Source of the DNA: Stereocaulon alpinum
Taxonomy: Eukaryota; Ascomycota; Lecanoromycetes; Lecanorales; Stereocaulaceae
Assembly (NCBI GenBank): GCA_018257865.1
Contig: JAEUBA010000003.1
Span: forward strand, 434,001-498,000
Direction: 5' to 3'
Length of the DNA: 64,000 bases
Positions 43,637 to 54,840 of this stretch are shown in pieces (position 1 is the first letter of the stretch; the number at the start of each line of letters is the position of its first letter). The notes under the pieces are model-generated. The model worked only from the letters and a program-made list of their open reading frames with translations, did not search any database and had not been told where the DNA came from. A program made the translations under genes and the position numbers.

Positions 43637-45539
43637 TCAATCCATAATTTCCTATGACCATCAGTACGCCATCACTGGGTTTAGCATCCGTTCGAGATTA
43701 CTCACGCTTGCAAACCTGCTTCGAGCACGAATCTTTGGTCCGTAAAACACCAGCACCCACGGCACAATGGTGAGAACAACTCCGACACCGCCAAGAAAAC
43801 TCGCAGCTCCAGCGAACGTCATCTTCGTGAACATCGCACCAGTGACAAGTGGGAAGACCCCTCCCAGCATGTTACGGCAGAAAGACTGCGCTGCCAATGC
43901 AGAGCTCGCGTATCGGTGGTAGGTATCGGCCAGGTAATTAAAGACTGCGAGGTAGACCGAGAATATACCCATCGTAGCACAGCCCACTGCAAGGGTAGGC
44001 ACAATCCAATGCACCGAAGAGAACATACTCCATCCAAACCAGAAGAGGCCGATGGGTAGGAGAGCGCTTTCGATGCAAGCGAAGTACAGTCGTGCCTCAG
44101 GAGTTGAGGAAACTTTGCCAAAACGCCTTGCAAGCTTCTCTTGGTAGATGCTCAGAACAGTAAATATCAAAGCACCAATAGACATAGCTGTTTACCGTCA
44201 GAAATATGTGCTTGTATTTGGAGATGCCACCTACCAGCAAATACTGCCCCATTCTGTTCGATAGTGAACCCGTGATACTTTGTAAATCCGAGCGGTATAG
44301 CAGAGAAGGTCAAATATAGTACAGCCCAGCTAAATGCAACCCATAACGAGAAGAAGAAAACCACAGGTTCCGTCAAAAGCAGATCTAGAATGCGTTAGAA
44401 GAGCCCCTTGCGTTTCGGAGAAGAGATCGACTCACGGAACGGTCTGTAGACCGAAATGCCAATCATCTTTGCCAGGCTTTCTCTTTCTTCGTCTGACTTC
44501 ACCTTCCATCTGATCCTCTCACTACATTTCTTTGAGCCGTCTTCCAACAGTATATCAACACCTATGAGACCAGCTTTTTCTCTAGCCTCATACCATGTGT
44601 TGATGAGGCAAGCTCTTCGGCTGAGCAGTACACTGCCTCGTGTCTCCTTGAAGAAGAGCGCCACAGCAAGGATAAGTAGGCCGCAATCGATGGTTTGCAC
44701 GTAGAACACCCATCTCCAAGACACGTGCTGGGCAATGAAGCCAGAGATGAGGGGTCCCAGACCTGTGCCGAACAACGCAGCGCCCGAAAACAGAGCCATG
44801 GGAGTGTTTCTATCTGCAAGAAAATCAGCCAGATGGAGGCACTCAATGATTTTATCCTGCTTTTACCTTGTGTATGATACATATCACTGACCACCCCACC
44901 AACCATGGTAGAGAATGTGCTCCCTCCCACTCCAGCGAAGAAGCGAGCAACCAACATCCCTGGGAAGGAGCGAGTGACAGCACAGGACAGCTGGCAAATG
45001 ACAAACAATATTCCTGTGGCAATGAACACTGGTCTCCTCCCATTAAGCTCTGAAAAGGGTGCCAAGACCATGGGAGCTATCGCAAAGCCTGTTGTGAAAG
45101 TTGTGATACCTACATAAATCGCTACTTGGCTAACGTGCCAGTACTCAGACATCTGCTGAGAAGCTGGACTGTATGAGCCGGCAGTGTAGGCTGTGACGAC
45201 GGTGACAGCACAAGAGAGCCATGTCATGAACGTTTTGCGAGACTCAGACCAAGTGAAAGGGGATACATAGTTTCGCAGATCTGGAGGCTCTGGAGCAGCT
45301 GAGCCATCTCGACAGGGACCTAGACTGGTTGGTGGGGGCAGCTCGGTCTCAAAGGTCAAGTAGTGATAAGTGAGTGGCTCGTCTTCATTCAAGGGCGCTG
45401 ATGCCGGTGCTATTGTTTCTTCGATATTCTTCTCTGACCAGTGGAGGGAGGAGTCACTGCCATTGGGATCAATTGCTGTCTTCTCGCTATCTGCGACTTC
45501 AGACGGTCCAATGGGAAGATCGATCTCTGGTGTGGCCAT
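43637..45539 (-). CDS. MFS multidrug / polyamine-type exporter (DHA1-like)
   Basis: Five exons (44867-45539, 44436-44813, 44235-44384, 43706-44187, 43637-43651) give 565 residues. The last exon is only five codons and yields the family-typical end RFASEIMD. The N-terminal 90 residues are hydrophilic. Twelve membrane helices follow, with FSELNGRRPVFIATGILFVI (motif A) after helix 2, VARFFAGVGGSTFSTMVGGV and GLGPLISGFIAQHVSWRWVF (motif C-like) in the first half. YRPFHLLLTEPVVFFFSLW precedes the second half. This is the layout of fungal drug:H+ antiporters related to Tpo1 and fluconazole-resistance exporters. The substrate cannot be told from sequence. The gene is divergent from the peroxiredoxin gene. 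Confidence 0.87.
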
Positions 45540-46201
45540 AGTGGACTCATCTCATTGTCGTCTATGTATGCAAAGTATTTCGTGCACGGAATATTCTATG
45601 ACGAAGACAAAAGGATGGAAAGAGAGGATAGGGACAGAAGGAATTGAATGACATATCAAACATCTCTTCAACACTAAGCTGTCCGTCGATTCCAAGTGAA
45701 GGTGCTAGTACTGCGAAGGTCCTCGGCCAGCGGCAAAGGAAGGTTCACCACACCGCAACTGGTACTTGTAGCATAACCTTGTTATTCCCGGCCTGCACGA
45801 TGATTGCATTACATTCCGCCCGGAATCCTGACCAATCCTTCGTAATCAGCGTAAGCGTATGGTAGGGTGGGAGTTCATGAATGCCCTCATGGCCTTCGTA
45901 ATGTTTCTAATAGGAGTCCCACGAACGCTGAGCATTCCAATGTTGCATCCGCAAGTAAAGATTTAAGCTTTGCCACCCGCGATGACGTTTTTGCTCTACG
46001 TCGCAAAAACATTCTTTTAGCTTCAATTGCGTGATGGACCATTTTGTCAGCTTGCGCCCCTGCCTTAAAGACGTGATAACGATGGCCAATTCCTTCTATT
46101 CCCTTCATAATTCATACCTCGAGCTCTCCCAAACGCCCGATGCAGCTTTACCGCCGTGAAAATAACATCGACAGCACAGTTCGACACTTTACAATATCAA
46201 T
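45540..46201. other. Divergent promoter region between the MFS and peroxiredoxin genes
   Basis: No supported frame is seen. The two genes start in opposite directions about 660 bp apart and may share regulatory sequence. Confidence 0.4.
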
Positions 46202-47004
46202 ATGGGTTCATACGGAGAGGATCGTCCTGCGCCGTAAGTAACGTCAACGAACTGACCTTAAGGACACCGCTGACCAAGAGGAAAGCCTGCGCCTTGGATC
46301 AGTCGCTCCAAACTTCCAAGCCGAGACCACAAATGGCCCCATTGACTTCCACGAGTATGCGCCCATCTCTTACTGGTTCTCGAACATGACTACTGACAGG
46401 CTGCAGGTTTATCGGTGACAGCTGGGTAGTCCTGTTCTCCCACCCCGAGGACTACACGCCTGTGTGCACCACAGAGCTCGGAGCTTTCGCCAAATTAGAA
46501 CCCGAGTTCACGAAACGGGGTGTCAAGCTGATCGGCCTTTCTGCGAATACGATAGACTCGCATGGCGGCTGGATCAAGGACATCGACGAGATCTCTGGGA
46601 GCAAGTTGAGGTTCCCAATCATAGGGGACAAACAGAGAAAGGTGGCATATCTATATGATATGCTGGACCACCAAGATACTACGAACGTTGACCAGAAGGG
46701 CATTGCCTTCACCATCCGAAGCGTATTCGTCATCGATCCCAAGAAAACCATCCGCCTCATAATGTCGTATCCGGCTTCGACCGGCCGCAACACAGCCGAA
46801 GTTCTTCGGGTGGTGGACTCGTTGCAGACTGGGGACAAGAACAAGGTCACAACCCCTATCAATTGGGTCCCAGGAGATGATGTGATTGTGCACCCGAGTG
46901 TCAAGACAGAACAGGCCAAGGAGCAATATCCTCATCTCAGGATTGTCAAGCCATATTTGAGATTCACCCCTCTGTCCAAGGAGCAAACAAGCGCTGCAGT
47001 CTGA
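46202..47004 (+). CDS. prx1: 1-Cys peroxiredoxin (Prx6/Prx1 type)
   Basis: Three exons (46202-46233, 46286-46354, 46407-47004) give 232 residues. It reduces H2O2 and organic peroxides using thiol reductants. The peroxidatic Cys (about 54) lies in HPEDYTPVCTTELG, the classic active site. Further blocks are LRLGSVAPNFQAETT, VKLIGLSANTIDSH, FPIIGDKQRKVAYLYDML, RSVFVIDPKKTIRLIMSYPA and the Prx6-type C-terminal extension TPINWVPGDDVIVHPSVK. The length fits the 1-Cys group without a long mitochondrial presequence, so a cytosolic form is likely. The first intron's acceptor (gaggaaag) was chosen because it restores the conserved LRLGS start of the domain. Confidence 0.9.
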
Positions 47005-47731
47005 AAGGGGCATATGGATGTTTCGGGCGTCTTCGGTTCGGAAAAGAGTCTAGGTTGGGAGCGCGGTGTAACAGAATATATCCTTCGTGTACGGGTAGCA
47101 CTAATATCTAAGTTCTTTGTCCTCCATGATGCTGTGCGACAGATGTAATAGATTCTCGGAGCTGACAGCTCTCTTGTGGAAATTTGCTTGGCCTTGGTCG
47201 GCAGTCTGTTGCCGATCACTCAGGCGGACTCGGTTCGCGATTAGATAGTCTTGATCGGGAAGGAAGCCTGCAACGGCTTCATGCCCTTGCAGTCTTATTC
47301 TACCTTACCTCCAAGGCGCCCTGTTGCAACACCAAGGTGTAGGCTAGGTTTTCAATACACTTCTGTTCCTTGGTCTGTTGCGACACTTAGTAGCATTCGC
47401 ATACGCGTTGGTTCCCCGTTCGTGCGCAAGGGCCTCAGACAAGGAAGCAAGTAGCCGAAACATAACCAGAGCGTTGCTTTGGGAAGGAGCGTACCTGCTG
47501 AATTTGTCAATCTGGTGTGAAACGTACCTAGCCTCAAGGGCAAGGGTAAGAGCAAGGAGGCTGGACCTCACTTGGCTCGAGGGGTGAGCTTCTTCCATGA
47601 CACCTGTATAATGCCATGAACACGCTCTTGACAGCGGGCATGACCCCGGAATCTGCAACACTGCTCCTCCTCTTCTTTGTCACCTATACTGCCCCACTCA
47701 ATTGGCCATAGACGAGAGCTTCATACTTACA
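47005..47731. other. Intergenic, possible 5' exons of the Kelch/BTB gene
   Basis: No motif is seen. A good acceptor (ctcttaacag) just inside the next gene's open frame suggests that a 5' exon may lie in this interval. Confidence 0.35.
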
Positions 47732-50700
47732 ATGCTCTTAACAGGTAGCCAGCGTGCAGACTCGAGGCGTAAGCCTGAGGTAGCTCTGACGCTCAACCAT
47801 TCTAATCCTTTTGGAGGCCCATTGGGAGAAACATCTACATCAAGTCAGCTTCAGATCTTCACGAAACGCTACAAGCTCTCTGCCCATACACGCGATTCTC
47901 CATCGATATACCAAAACCCTCCTCCAGTACATATTCCGCCTTTAAGCAACCACTCTCATGAAGCAGGCTTCAGCAAACACAGACCCAAACATGTACCTAT
48001 TGTCATACCCCCAGCTATCATTGATTGTGTCTTGAAGGACCTGCCGCCGTCATCCAAGTACGCGGAACCAGTCTCACCACCAACTCCACGTGCAAGTTTT
48101 AGACTCACCTACGATTTCGAAAAAGAGGAAATCCCGGTAGTGACGAACTCACCTCCACGACCACGACATATACCCATCTTAATTCCAGCTTTTGCACAGC
48201 CTTTTGGGACCTTCCCACCAACACCCCCAAGCAGTGGCAGCAGCACTCCTCGAGCGTCTCAAACAGCACCACATTCGTGCAAGTCGCTTTTCACCGAAAT
48301 GTCACGTCCTACCACAAGTGGAAGCCGTACCAGTACATTGGACTCTAATACCTCCGCGAATTCACCTAATCAGATATATGCTGGTCGATTCAAGCCCTCT
48401 TCAAGTACATACCTTGCAGACATGAACAGCAGCAGTGAAACTAGCCTCCAAGACGAATACCAACACGATGTCCAATCCACCGCCGACACAGTGTCTACGG
48501 CGAGACCACTGAGAAGAGGCGAGACGACAGCGCCACTGGAGCCCTCCAATGGTCACAACACCACACCGCCATCTACAAATGGAACTACCAATCTTTCTGG
48601 TTTGGTCTGCAATGTGCACAAATGTACAGGGAAAGAGCCTCACGCTTTAGTGGGCGCTACGACTACAATATTGGGAGATAAACTTTATGTGTTTGGAGGA
48701 CGAGTCCTCTCACGGCGGCGGCCGCAGCTTACATCCGATCTGTATGAGTTGGATCTTGTACGCCGACATTGGACGAAGGTCGAGACTACAGGCGACATTC
48801 CCCCAGCAAGATACTTCCATAGCGTATGTGCCTTAGGGGATACCAAACTCATATGTTACGGTGGAATGTCACCTGCACCAAACCCAGCACATGGCAGCGG
48901 CAGCCAAGGACAGCCTCCTCAAACGGTCGACCAGCCTGATACTATTGTCATGTCAGATATCCATATCTACGATGCCCAAAGACGAAGGTGGACCCATGTA
49001 GCAACATCTAACACGCCACAGGGACGTTACGCTCATTGTGCTGCCGTGCTTCCGTCATCAGCAATCTTCACTTCTGCGAACGCGCCTCTGTCTGCCATAC
49101 ATCATAACCCGCCATCCTCAATACCGAACCAAGGAACTCTAGGTGTAGCACTGGACGGTACTGGAGGTGCCGAAATGGTCGTTGTGGGAGGTCAGGACAG
49201 CGCCAATCATTACATCGAGCAAATCAGTGTCTTCAACCTGCGGAGTCTCAAGTGGACTGACACAACATCTCTCGGGAGAAGCTGTGGCGCATATAGAAGC
49301 GTAGTTGCCCCCTTAATAAGTCTTCCTGCCTCAAAGATTGGAAGAGGCTCAGAGCAACCCGAGGAAATGGAGGGAACGACAAGAAGGTCGGACAGATCAG
49401 ACTCAGAGTCTTCGATGCTGATTTACTCGAATTACAACTTCCTGGACGTCAAATTAGAGCTTCAAGTTCGGATAGCAGATGGCTCTCTAGTAGAAAAGCC
49501 CATGACTGGACAATTTTCGCCGCCAGGACTGAGATTTCCTAATGGAGGAGTATTAGACAACCATTTTGTTGTCAGTGGAACATACCTCACATTGTCCAAG
49601 CAAGAGTACGCCCTTTGGGCTCTGGATCTAAAAACCTTGACGTGGAGCCGTATTGATGCAGGTGGAGGAGTCTTCAGCCAAGGCAGCTGGAATCGAGGTA
49701 TTCTATGGCCTCGTCGTAATACCTTCGTTATCTTGGGGAACAGGAAACGAAGCTTGGTCGAAGATTACAATCACCGTCGGATCAACTTCTCTAATATCTG
49801 CATGGTTGAACTAGAAGCATTTGGCCTCTACGATAACCCTCGCCAGGCATGGCCGACATCTAATTATCCCTCTATCAGCGCTCCAGTCCTCCCACCATCA
49901 GTCACCCTCAAGGCTTCAGCGCCAGTTGGACGCCCACTTCCCAGTGCAGCCATAGATCTTGGTCTTATGACTATGACCCTTCGCGATCTCGCCGATATGG
50001 ATCTAATTGCTATTGGCGGTGAACGTATTCCCGTTAATTCTTACCTACTTTCCCGTCGGTGGGGACCGTTCTTCGTCCAATTACTGCGTGAAAGCACCAC
50101 AACAACTTTTCAGAATGACGCCTCGTCATCCTCTGATGGCGGCACCCTCCGTCCGGGCCATACCAATCAAACCATGACCTCTCGCAACTCCTCCATCACC
50201 ATAACTCCTAGCATCACAACCGCCACTTCCACCACACCCTCAAGCCTTACCGCTACCTCGAGTCAGAGCAATAACACTTTATCATCCAACAGATCCTTAG
50301 ACCCACCAACGCCCAATACCCTCGCCCCGTCATCTCGCCCTCGCCAATTGTACCTACCCCACACTATCCTCACCATCCGCGCACTCGTCCACTATCTATA
50401 CACCTCCTCCCTCCCAAGTCCTCCACATAACCTCTGCACGCCACAGATTCTTTGTTCACTTCTTCAACTTGCACGCCCTTACAGAGTTGATGGTCTTTTA
50501 GAAGCAACGGTCGAGCGACTCCATCAGATCTTAGATGGACGCAATGCAGCTGCCCTGTTCAACGCAGCAGCCATGGCCGCCGGGGGCGGTCGTGGCACCG
50601 GCGTCGCCTTTAGCAAAGAAGATGAACAAGATATCATTGACGACTTCGCCTTAGCTACTGTTACAACCACACGCTCTCTAGAAGGTCGGCAACAAAATCG

Positions 50701-51052
50701 CTTACATGACAACACCGAAAGCAGCGACGAAACGGGCAGCGAGATTTCCGGAAGCGAAATAAGTAGCAGTGCCGCCAGCGAGAGTGAAGATGAACATGGT
50801 ACTCAGCGCGGCGCTAGTGGAAGAGGAATGGCTCTTGGCGCTGATGAAATCTGGTCTGGCGGCGTAAGCTGTGTGGTGGGTTTGCAGAAACGAGGCTTGA
50901 GAGGCTTGATGGAAGGGAGGAGAGCAAGGGAGCGGGGTCAAGGTTTTGGCAGGACTGGCGGTGGTGTCACGGCTACTAATGGAGTTGGTAATGGTGTTCC
51001 TCATTCTAATCCTAATGCGAACGGAAATGGAGTTGGGCTGGGCATTGCTTAG
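47732..51052 (+). CDS. Large Kelch-repeat and BTB protein, Ral2-like
   Basis: A long intron-free frame of 1106 residues from the ATG at 47732. The first 290 residues are disordered (Ser/Thr/Pro). A Kelch propeller follows from about 290 to 700: ILGDKLYVFGGRVLSRR, LYELDLVRRHWTKVETTGDI, PPARYFHSVCALGDTKLICYGG, IYDAQRRRWTHV and MVVVGGQDSANHYIEQI. A BTB-like region begins near 755 (LADMDLIAIGGERIPVNSYL, then WGPFFVQLL) and is split by a Ser/Thr-rich insert before HTILTIRALVHYLYTSSLP. The tail is acidic/Ser-rich, then Gly/Asn-rich. This order resembles fission yeast Ral2, which acts upstream of Ras, and related ascomycete proteins. The first codons may belong to an intron, because ctcttaacag/GTAGCC is a strong acceptor. 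Confidence 0.82.
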   Translation: MLLTGSQRADSRRKPEVALTLNHSNPFGGPLGETSTSSQLQIFTKRYKLSAHTRDSPSIYQNPPPVHIPPLSNHSHEAGFSKHRPKHVPIVIPPAIIDCVLKDLPPSSKYAEPVSPPTPRASFRLTYDFEKEEIPVVTNSPPRPRHIPILIPAFAQPFGTFPPTPPSSGSSTPRASQTAPHSCKSLFTEMSRPTTSGSRTSTLDSNTSANSPNQIYAGRFKPSSSTYLADMNSSSETSLQDEYQHDVQSTADTVSTARPLRRGETTAPLEPSNGHNTTPPSTNGTTNLSGLVCNVHKCTGKEPHALVGATTTILGDKLYVFGGRVLSRRRPQLTSDLYELDLVRRHWTKVETTGDIPPARYFHSVCALGDTKLICYGGMSPAPNPAHGSGSQGQPPQTVDQPDTIVMSDIHIYDAQRRRWTHVATSNTPQGRYAHCAAVLPSSAIFTSANAPLSAIHHNPPSSIPNQGTLGVALDGTGGAEMVVVGGQDSANHYIEQISVFNLRSLKWTDTTSLGRSCGAYRSVVAPLISLPASKIGRGSEQPEEMEGTTRRSDRSDSESSMLIYSNYNFLDVKLELQVRIADGSLVEKPMTGQFSPPGLRFPNGGVLDNHFVVSGTYLTLSKQEYALWALDLKTLTWSRIDAGGGVFSQGSWNRGILWPRRNTFVILGNRKRSLVEDYNHRRINFSNICMVELEAFGLYDNPRQAWPTSNYPSISAPVLPPSVTLKASAPVGRPLPSAAIDLGLMTMTLRDLADMDLIAIGGERIPVNSYLLSRRWGPFFVQLLRESTTTTFQNDASSSSDGGTLRPGHTNQTMTSRNSSITITPSITTATSTTPSSLTATSSQSNNTLSSNRSLDPPTPNTLAPSSRPRQLYLPHTILTIRALVHYLYTSSLPSPPHNLCTPQILCSLLQLARPYRVDGLLEATVERLHQILDGRNAAALFNAAAMAAGGGRGTGVAFSKEDEQDIIDDFALATVTTTRSLEGRQQNRLHDNTESSDETGSEISGSEISSSAASESEDEHGTQRGASGRGMALGADEIWSGGVSCVVGLQKRGLRGLMEGRRARERGQGFGRTGGGVTATNGVGNGVPHSNPNANGNGVGLGIA

Positions 51053-51452
51053 ATAGGAGGGGCCCGTCATGGTTGCATCTGGGAATGGGGAATTGCTAGG
51101 CAGGGCTCAAAGCACTTGGATATTTGGTGCATTGTTTCGAGTAGACTTAATGTGGAATCGAAGAGGTTATTGTGTCATGAGTAACGTATATAGATCAGAT
51201 GAGCAGATATGGGAATGATACCGCTATTCTACCAGGGTCATGCCTGATTTGGAGAAACAACCTCGCACATTGCAGGATCTTGTAGATTCGTAAAATCGCT
51301 CATGGGTTTTCTACCCAGCTATAGGTATGTTCATACCTGCTATGCAACCGCCGAGGTATGCCTTCCTTCCCGCGCCATCAAATGCCAACTACGAATACAT
51401 CGCAAGAACAATCGTCCACGTTCTCAATTCCCCACCACCACCATCCCCCAAC
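51053..51452. other. Convergent 3' ends, nothing else seen
   Basis: The 400 bp between the stop codons of the Kelch/BTB and spt5 genes should contain both 3' untranslated regions. Confidence 0.45.
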
Positions 51453-54400
51453 TCACGGACTAGGCGTCCCCTCCTCATACCTCGGACTCGTATCCTCCCC
51501 AGCCCCCCACCCCGGCGTCTCCGGCTGCCCCCCAAAAGGCGTAGGCGCATCCCCCGAAAACTTCGGTGTCGGCGCGCCCCCCATGGCAGCAGGCGTGCTG
51601 CCCACATTCGCATATCCATTACTAGGCTGCGCAACAGGCGTAGGCGCCGTTGTGAAATCTTTTCCTGGTGTAGGCGCGTCGTAGGGGCGGTTGTTGCTTG
51701 CGGGTCCTGTGGCGTTGGGGGTTGGGTAGGAGGGGGCGGGGGTGCGGTAGGAGGGTTCGTAGGCGGGGGTGCGGCTGCCTGTTGGGTTGGTGGTGTTGGT
51801 GTTGGTGGTGGAGGAGGCGAAGGGATCGTGGGAGTAGGAGGAGGATGTTGCTGTTGGGTTCCAGGCTGGGGTGCGGGCGCCGCCTGAGGGGGCGCCGCCG
51901 TAGGATGTGTTGCCGCCGTAGGGGTTTACGGTTCGGGAGCCATCGGCGTAGGGGTTTACGGTGTGGGAACCGTCGGTTGAGGACATGTAGGCTGGTGTGC
52001 GGGAGCCGCCGTTGGTGTTGGTACTGGAGGCGTCTTGTCGCCACATTGGGGTGCGGGCTGTTGAGACGTTGGCGGACCAGGCGGGTGCTGGAGATGTTAG
52101 TAGAGTTCAGAGGAGATGAGTGGATAGGAGACGTACTTCGTGCTGAGGCGGCGCCGGCTCCCCATGCTGGAGTGCGGCCTCCTGCCATGGGGAGTGGGGT
52201 TCGACCTCCTGACCAAGCTGGTTCTCTGCCAGGTGTAGTGCCGCCCATATTTCCTGAGAACCCACCTCTGCCGCCATCGCCTCGTCCTCGAGATCCAGAA
52301 AAGCGTGTATAGTCGATGCTTTGTCCGGTCAAGGGGCTGGAATAATGTCAGTGATATAGTGCGCAAAGCTGGAAGGCAATCTTCATACTCTTTGAAACCG
52401 AGTGTATCTTTAGGCACGGTGATGGTCTTGCTCTTAGTGTGCAGCTCGACTCGTGCTTCAGAATCCGTGGTATCTTTCACAATACCAAGCAGACCCTTAT
52501 ATGGCCCCTTTCGAATAGTGACGGTCTGGCCAAGAGCTCGATCCCGACCAAAAGACTTTGGTGGCGCCATTGGGGCGTTGCCGTTAGCACCATTTCTCAT
52601 CAGTGCAGGATTCATCTTGTTAAGGTCAGGTCCGCTGCTAGAACCTTGCGCCACTCTACCGCCTTTTGCTGCCACCGTCGCAACATTGGTGGCTCGTACC
52701 ACAGATATGCCTGAATTATCGGTTTGCTCGCGATTGTGTAGGAAGAGGAAAGATCGATAGATGTGCAGGATGACGCCTTGCTTCTGCTCACCACCAATCT
52801 CACGCACAGTGTCATCGGTTCGTATCTCTGAGCCGTTCCGGTCAGTCGCGACTGCATTCCGCCGTTTTTCAATTTTGTTGGAAATCTGCGAAGGCATTAT
52901 AGACCTTACAGACCCGTTCTGGTCCAGGACACGAAGCGACTCGCGATCCACTTTGGTGACGCAGCCCACTGTTGCTGGATCGAGCTGAACTAGGTCATGT
53001 ATGTCGTACCTTCCAAGGCCTCCTGCAACACCAGAGTCGCTTGCCTCTCGAAGATCTTTGCTAAAGACTGTAATCTCTTGCATGCTCAGATCGCTTAGCA
53101 GGGTGACTTGATCGGCCTTAATGCTGACTACCATGCCAACTTCGTCTCGATACCGGCTGCCACCGATGACTTTGACGTGGTCACCTTCCCTAAAGCGTTT
53201 GCGGAGACCTTTGATTGGCACTTCGATGTTCTGGCCACTCAATTCCCCCTCTGTCACGCCTATCGTCACAATGTCCCCTCGTACAGATATGGCTTTTCCC
53301 GTAACCCCTTGTTGCTCGCCTTCATAGACCTCGACCGTATCACCGGGTAAGTAATTCTCATTCGCCGTGCTCTTCTTCAGTGTTGCCGCGAGAGCGGTCA
53401 AATCTAAGTTTTCTGTTCCATCTTCCGCACCTGCGGAAAATCTTGTGACCTCCTCTAGGGAGGGATTGACATTCTCTGTGATCAGATGTTGGATCTTGAA
53501 ATCCTTGACAAGGAAGCCGTTGATGTAGTTGTCGCCCAAGTATTGCCAATGCTTCTTGTCGAACGTTGACATTTGCTGTAGATATTTCATATGCTTCTTC
53601 TTGGCCTCAACATCACTGAACAGTCGTGGCGGAGGTCGAACCGCTGCATTAGTAAGACCCATCGCACCCTGCCGCTTGCGTTTTGCGTCTCCTTTGATGC
53701 CTCCGTCTACCATAGGCGCGTTCGCATCCTCGTTCTGACCGTAATCAAGGCGCGGGACTATGCGTAAGGACGCTTCTAGTCCGTTAGTCTCAACGTCGTC
53801 AATTTGGGCCAGATCGCCTGCATATTTTCCACGCTTTATCCGGACGTATCCACCGGGTTGTAGCTGCTCGCTCTTGGTGACTCGTAACAGCTCAGGCATT
53901 TCCTTGATTGGAATCAGGATCACCTGACTCCTAGGATAGACATTCATAATCCCCTCTAGAGCTGAGTGGACGTCCGCCTGTTTACGGGCCTCGATATACA
54001 CGTAGCCAGCCATGGTACGACCTCGTTCGAGCGCAGAGATTAGCGGCATAGGATTTTTCGTTCCAGCTCTCTCTTCGATCCTTTTCGTAATCGCAAAAAC
54101 TACTTCCCGCTCTTTTCCAGGCTTGCATTTCACGCCCCATATGCTTGGGTCGTCCACACTTGGCAAGAGTAGCCGTTTTGGTACTGTAACTGGATCGGCT
54201 GTGTTGGCCGTTCTTCGGCCATATTTTTCTCGCAAAAGTTGCGCTTGCTGCTCTGCATCTATTTGTTGCGCCCTCTCCCGTTGTCGGTCGAGCTCTCTGT
54301 GCCTCCTGTCATCAGTGTTTGCGCCTTCTGGCAGATCGCCGAGGTCATCTGGATGCGTCTCAGCTATGAATCCAGCCGCGTCGCCTTCGTCATCCTCTTC

Positions 54401-54840
54401 TTCGCCATCATCTTCCTCATCGACTTCGGCTTCAACATCGAGGAATTGATTCCGGGGATCTCGACGAGCTCGCTTTCGCGGCCGACCCTGTCTTGAATGT
54501 CAGCTTTGGGCTGAAAGACTATTGTAGTGAAGCCTCGTACAGAAATAGCTTCTTCCTCATCTTCGTCTTCCTCTTCTTCGTCCTCGTCATCATCCTCATC
54601 CCCTACACCATCTGCATCTTCAATACCATCCTCTTTGATGTCCTCATCTTCTTCGCCCGCATTTCGCTGTCCCGAGGGCCGCGGTCGTTGGCTGGTACCG
54701 TTTACTTTTGTAGTCACGTTCAATTCACCGTCAGAGTCGCCAGCAGCATCATTATCTGAGTCACCAGCAGGTGCTGGGTTGAAGTTATCGTCCTCAGATT
54801 CGGAGCCAAAGTCTTGATTCAAGAGGTCCGCTGATGACAT
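51453..54840 (-). CDS. spt5: Transcription elongation factor Spt5
   Basis: Four exons (54541-54840, 52389-54487, 52137-52336, 51453-52087) give 1077 residues. Spt5 pairs with Spt4 (DSIF) and clamps RNA polymerase II. The order is as expected: a highly acidic N-terminus (EDEEEEDEDEEEA); a basic bridge restored by splicing (GRPRKRARRDPRNQFLDVEA); the NGN domain (SIWGVKCKPGKEREVVFAIT, then GYVYIEARKQADVHSAL); several KOW modules (GGYVRIKRGKYAGDLAQIDD, PGDTVEVYEGEQQGVTGKA, LGQTVTIRKGPYKGLLGIVK); and a C-terminal repeat region. That region carries many RTPAW, RTPMW, RTPAY, PTPG and PTP units, targets of CTD-type kinases. A local duplication GSHTVNPYADGSRTVNPYGG lies within it. Confidence 0.93.

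Noticed and set aside
51698..52312. 204-codon frame antisense to spt5, rich in Arg/Gly/Trp/Cys
   Set aside because: It is the mirror of the repetitive C-terminal region of Spt5.
54012..54817. Ser-rich frames antisense to the spt5 N-terminus
   Set aside because: They are shadows of acidic GAA/GAG runs on the coding strand.
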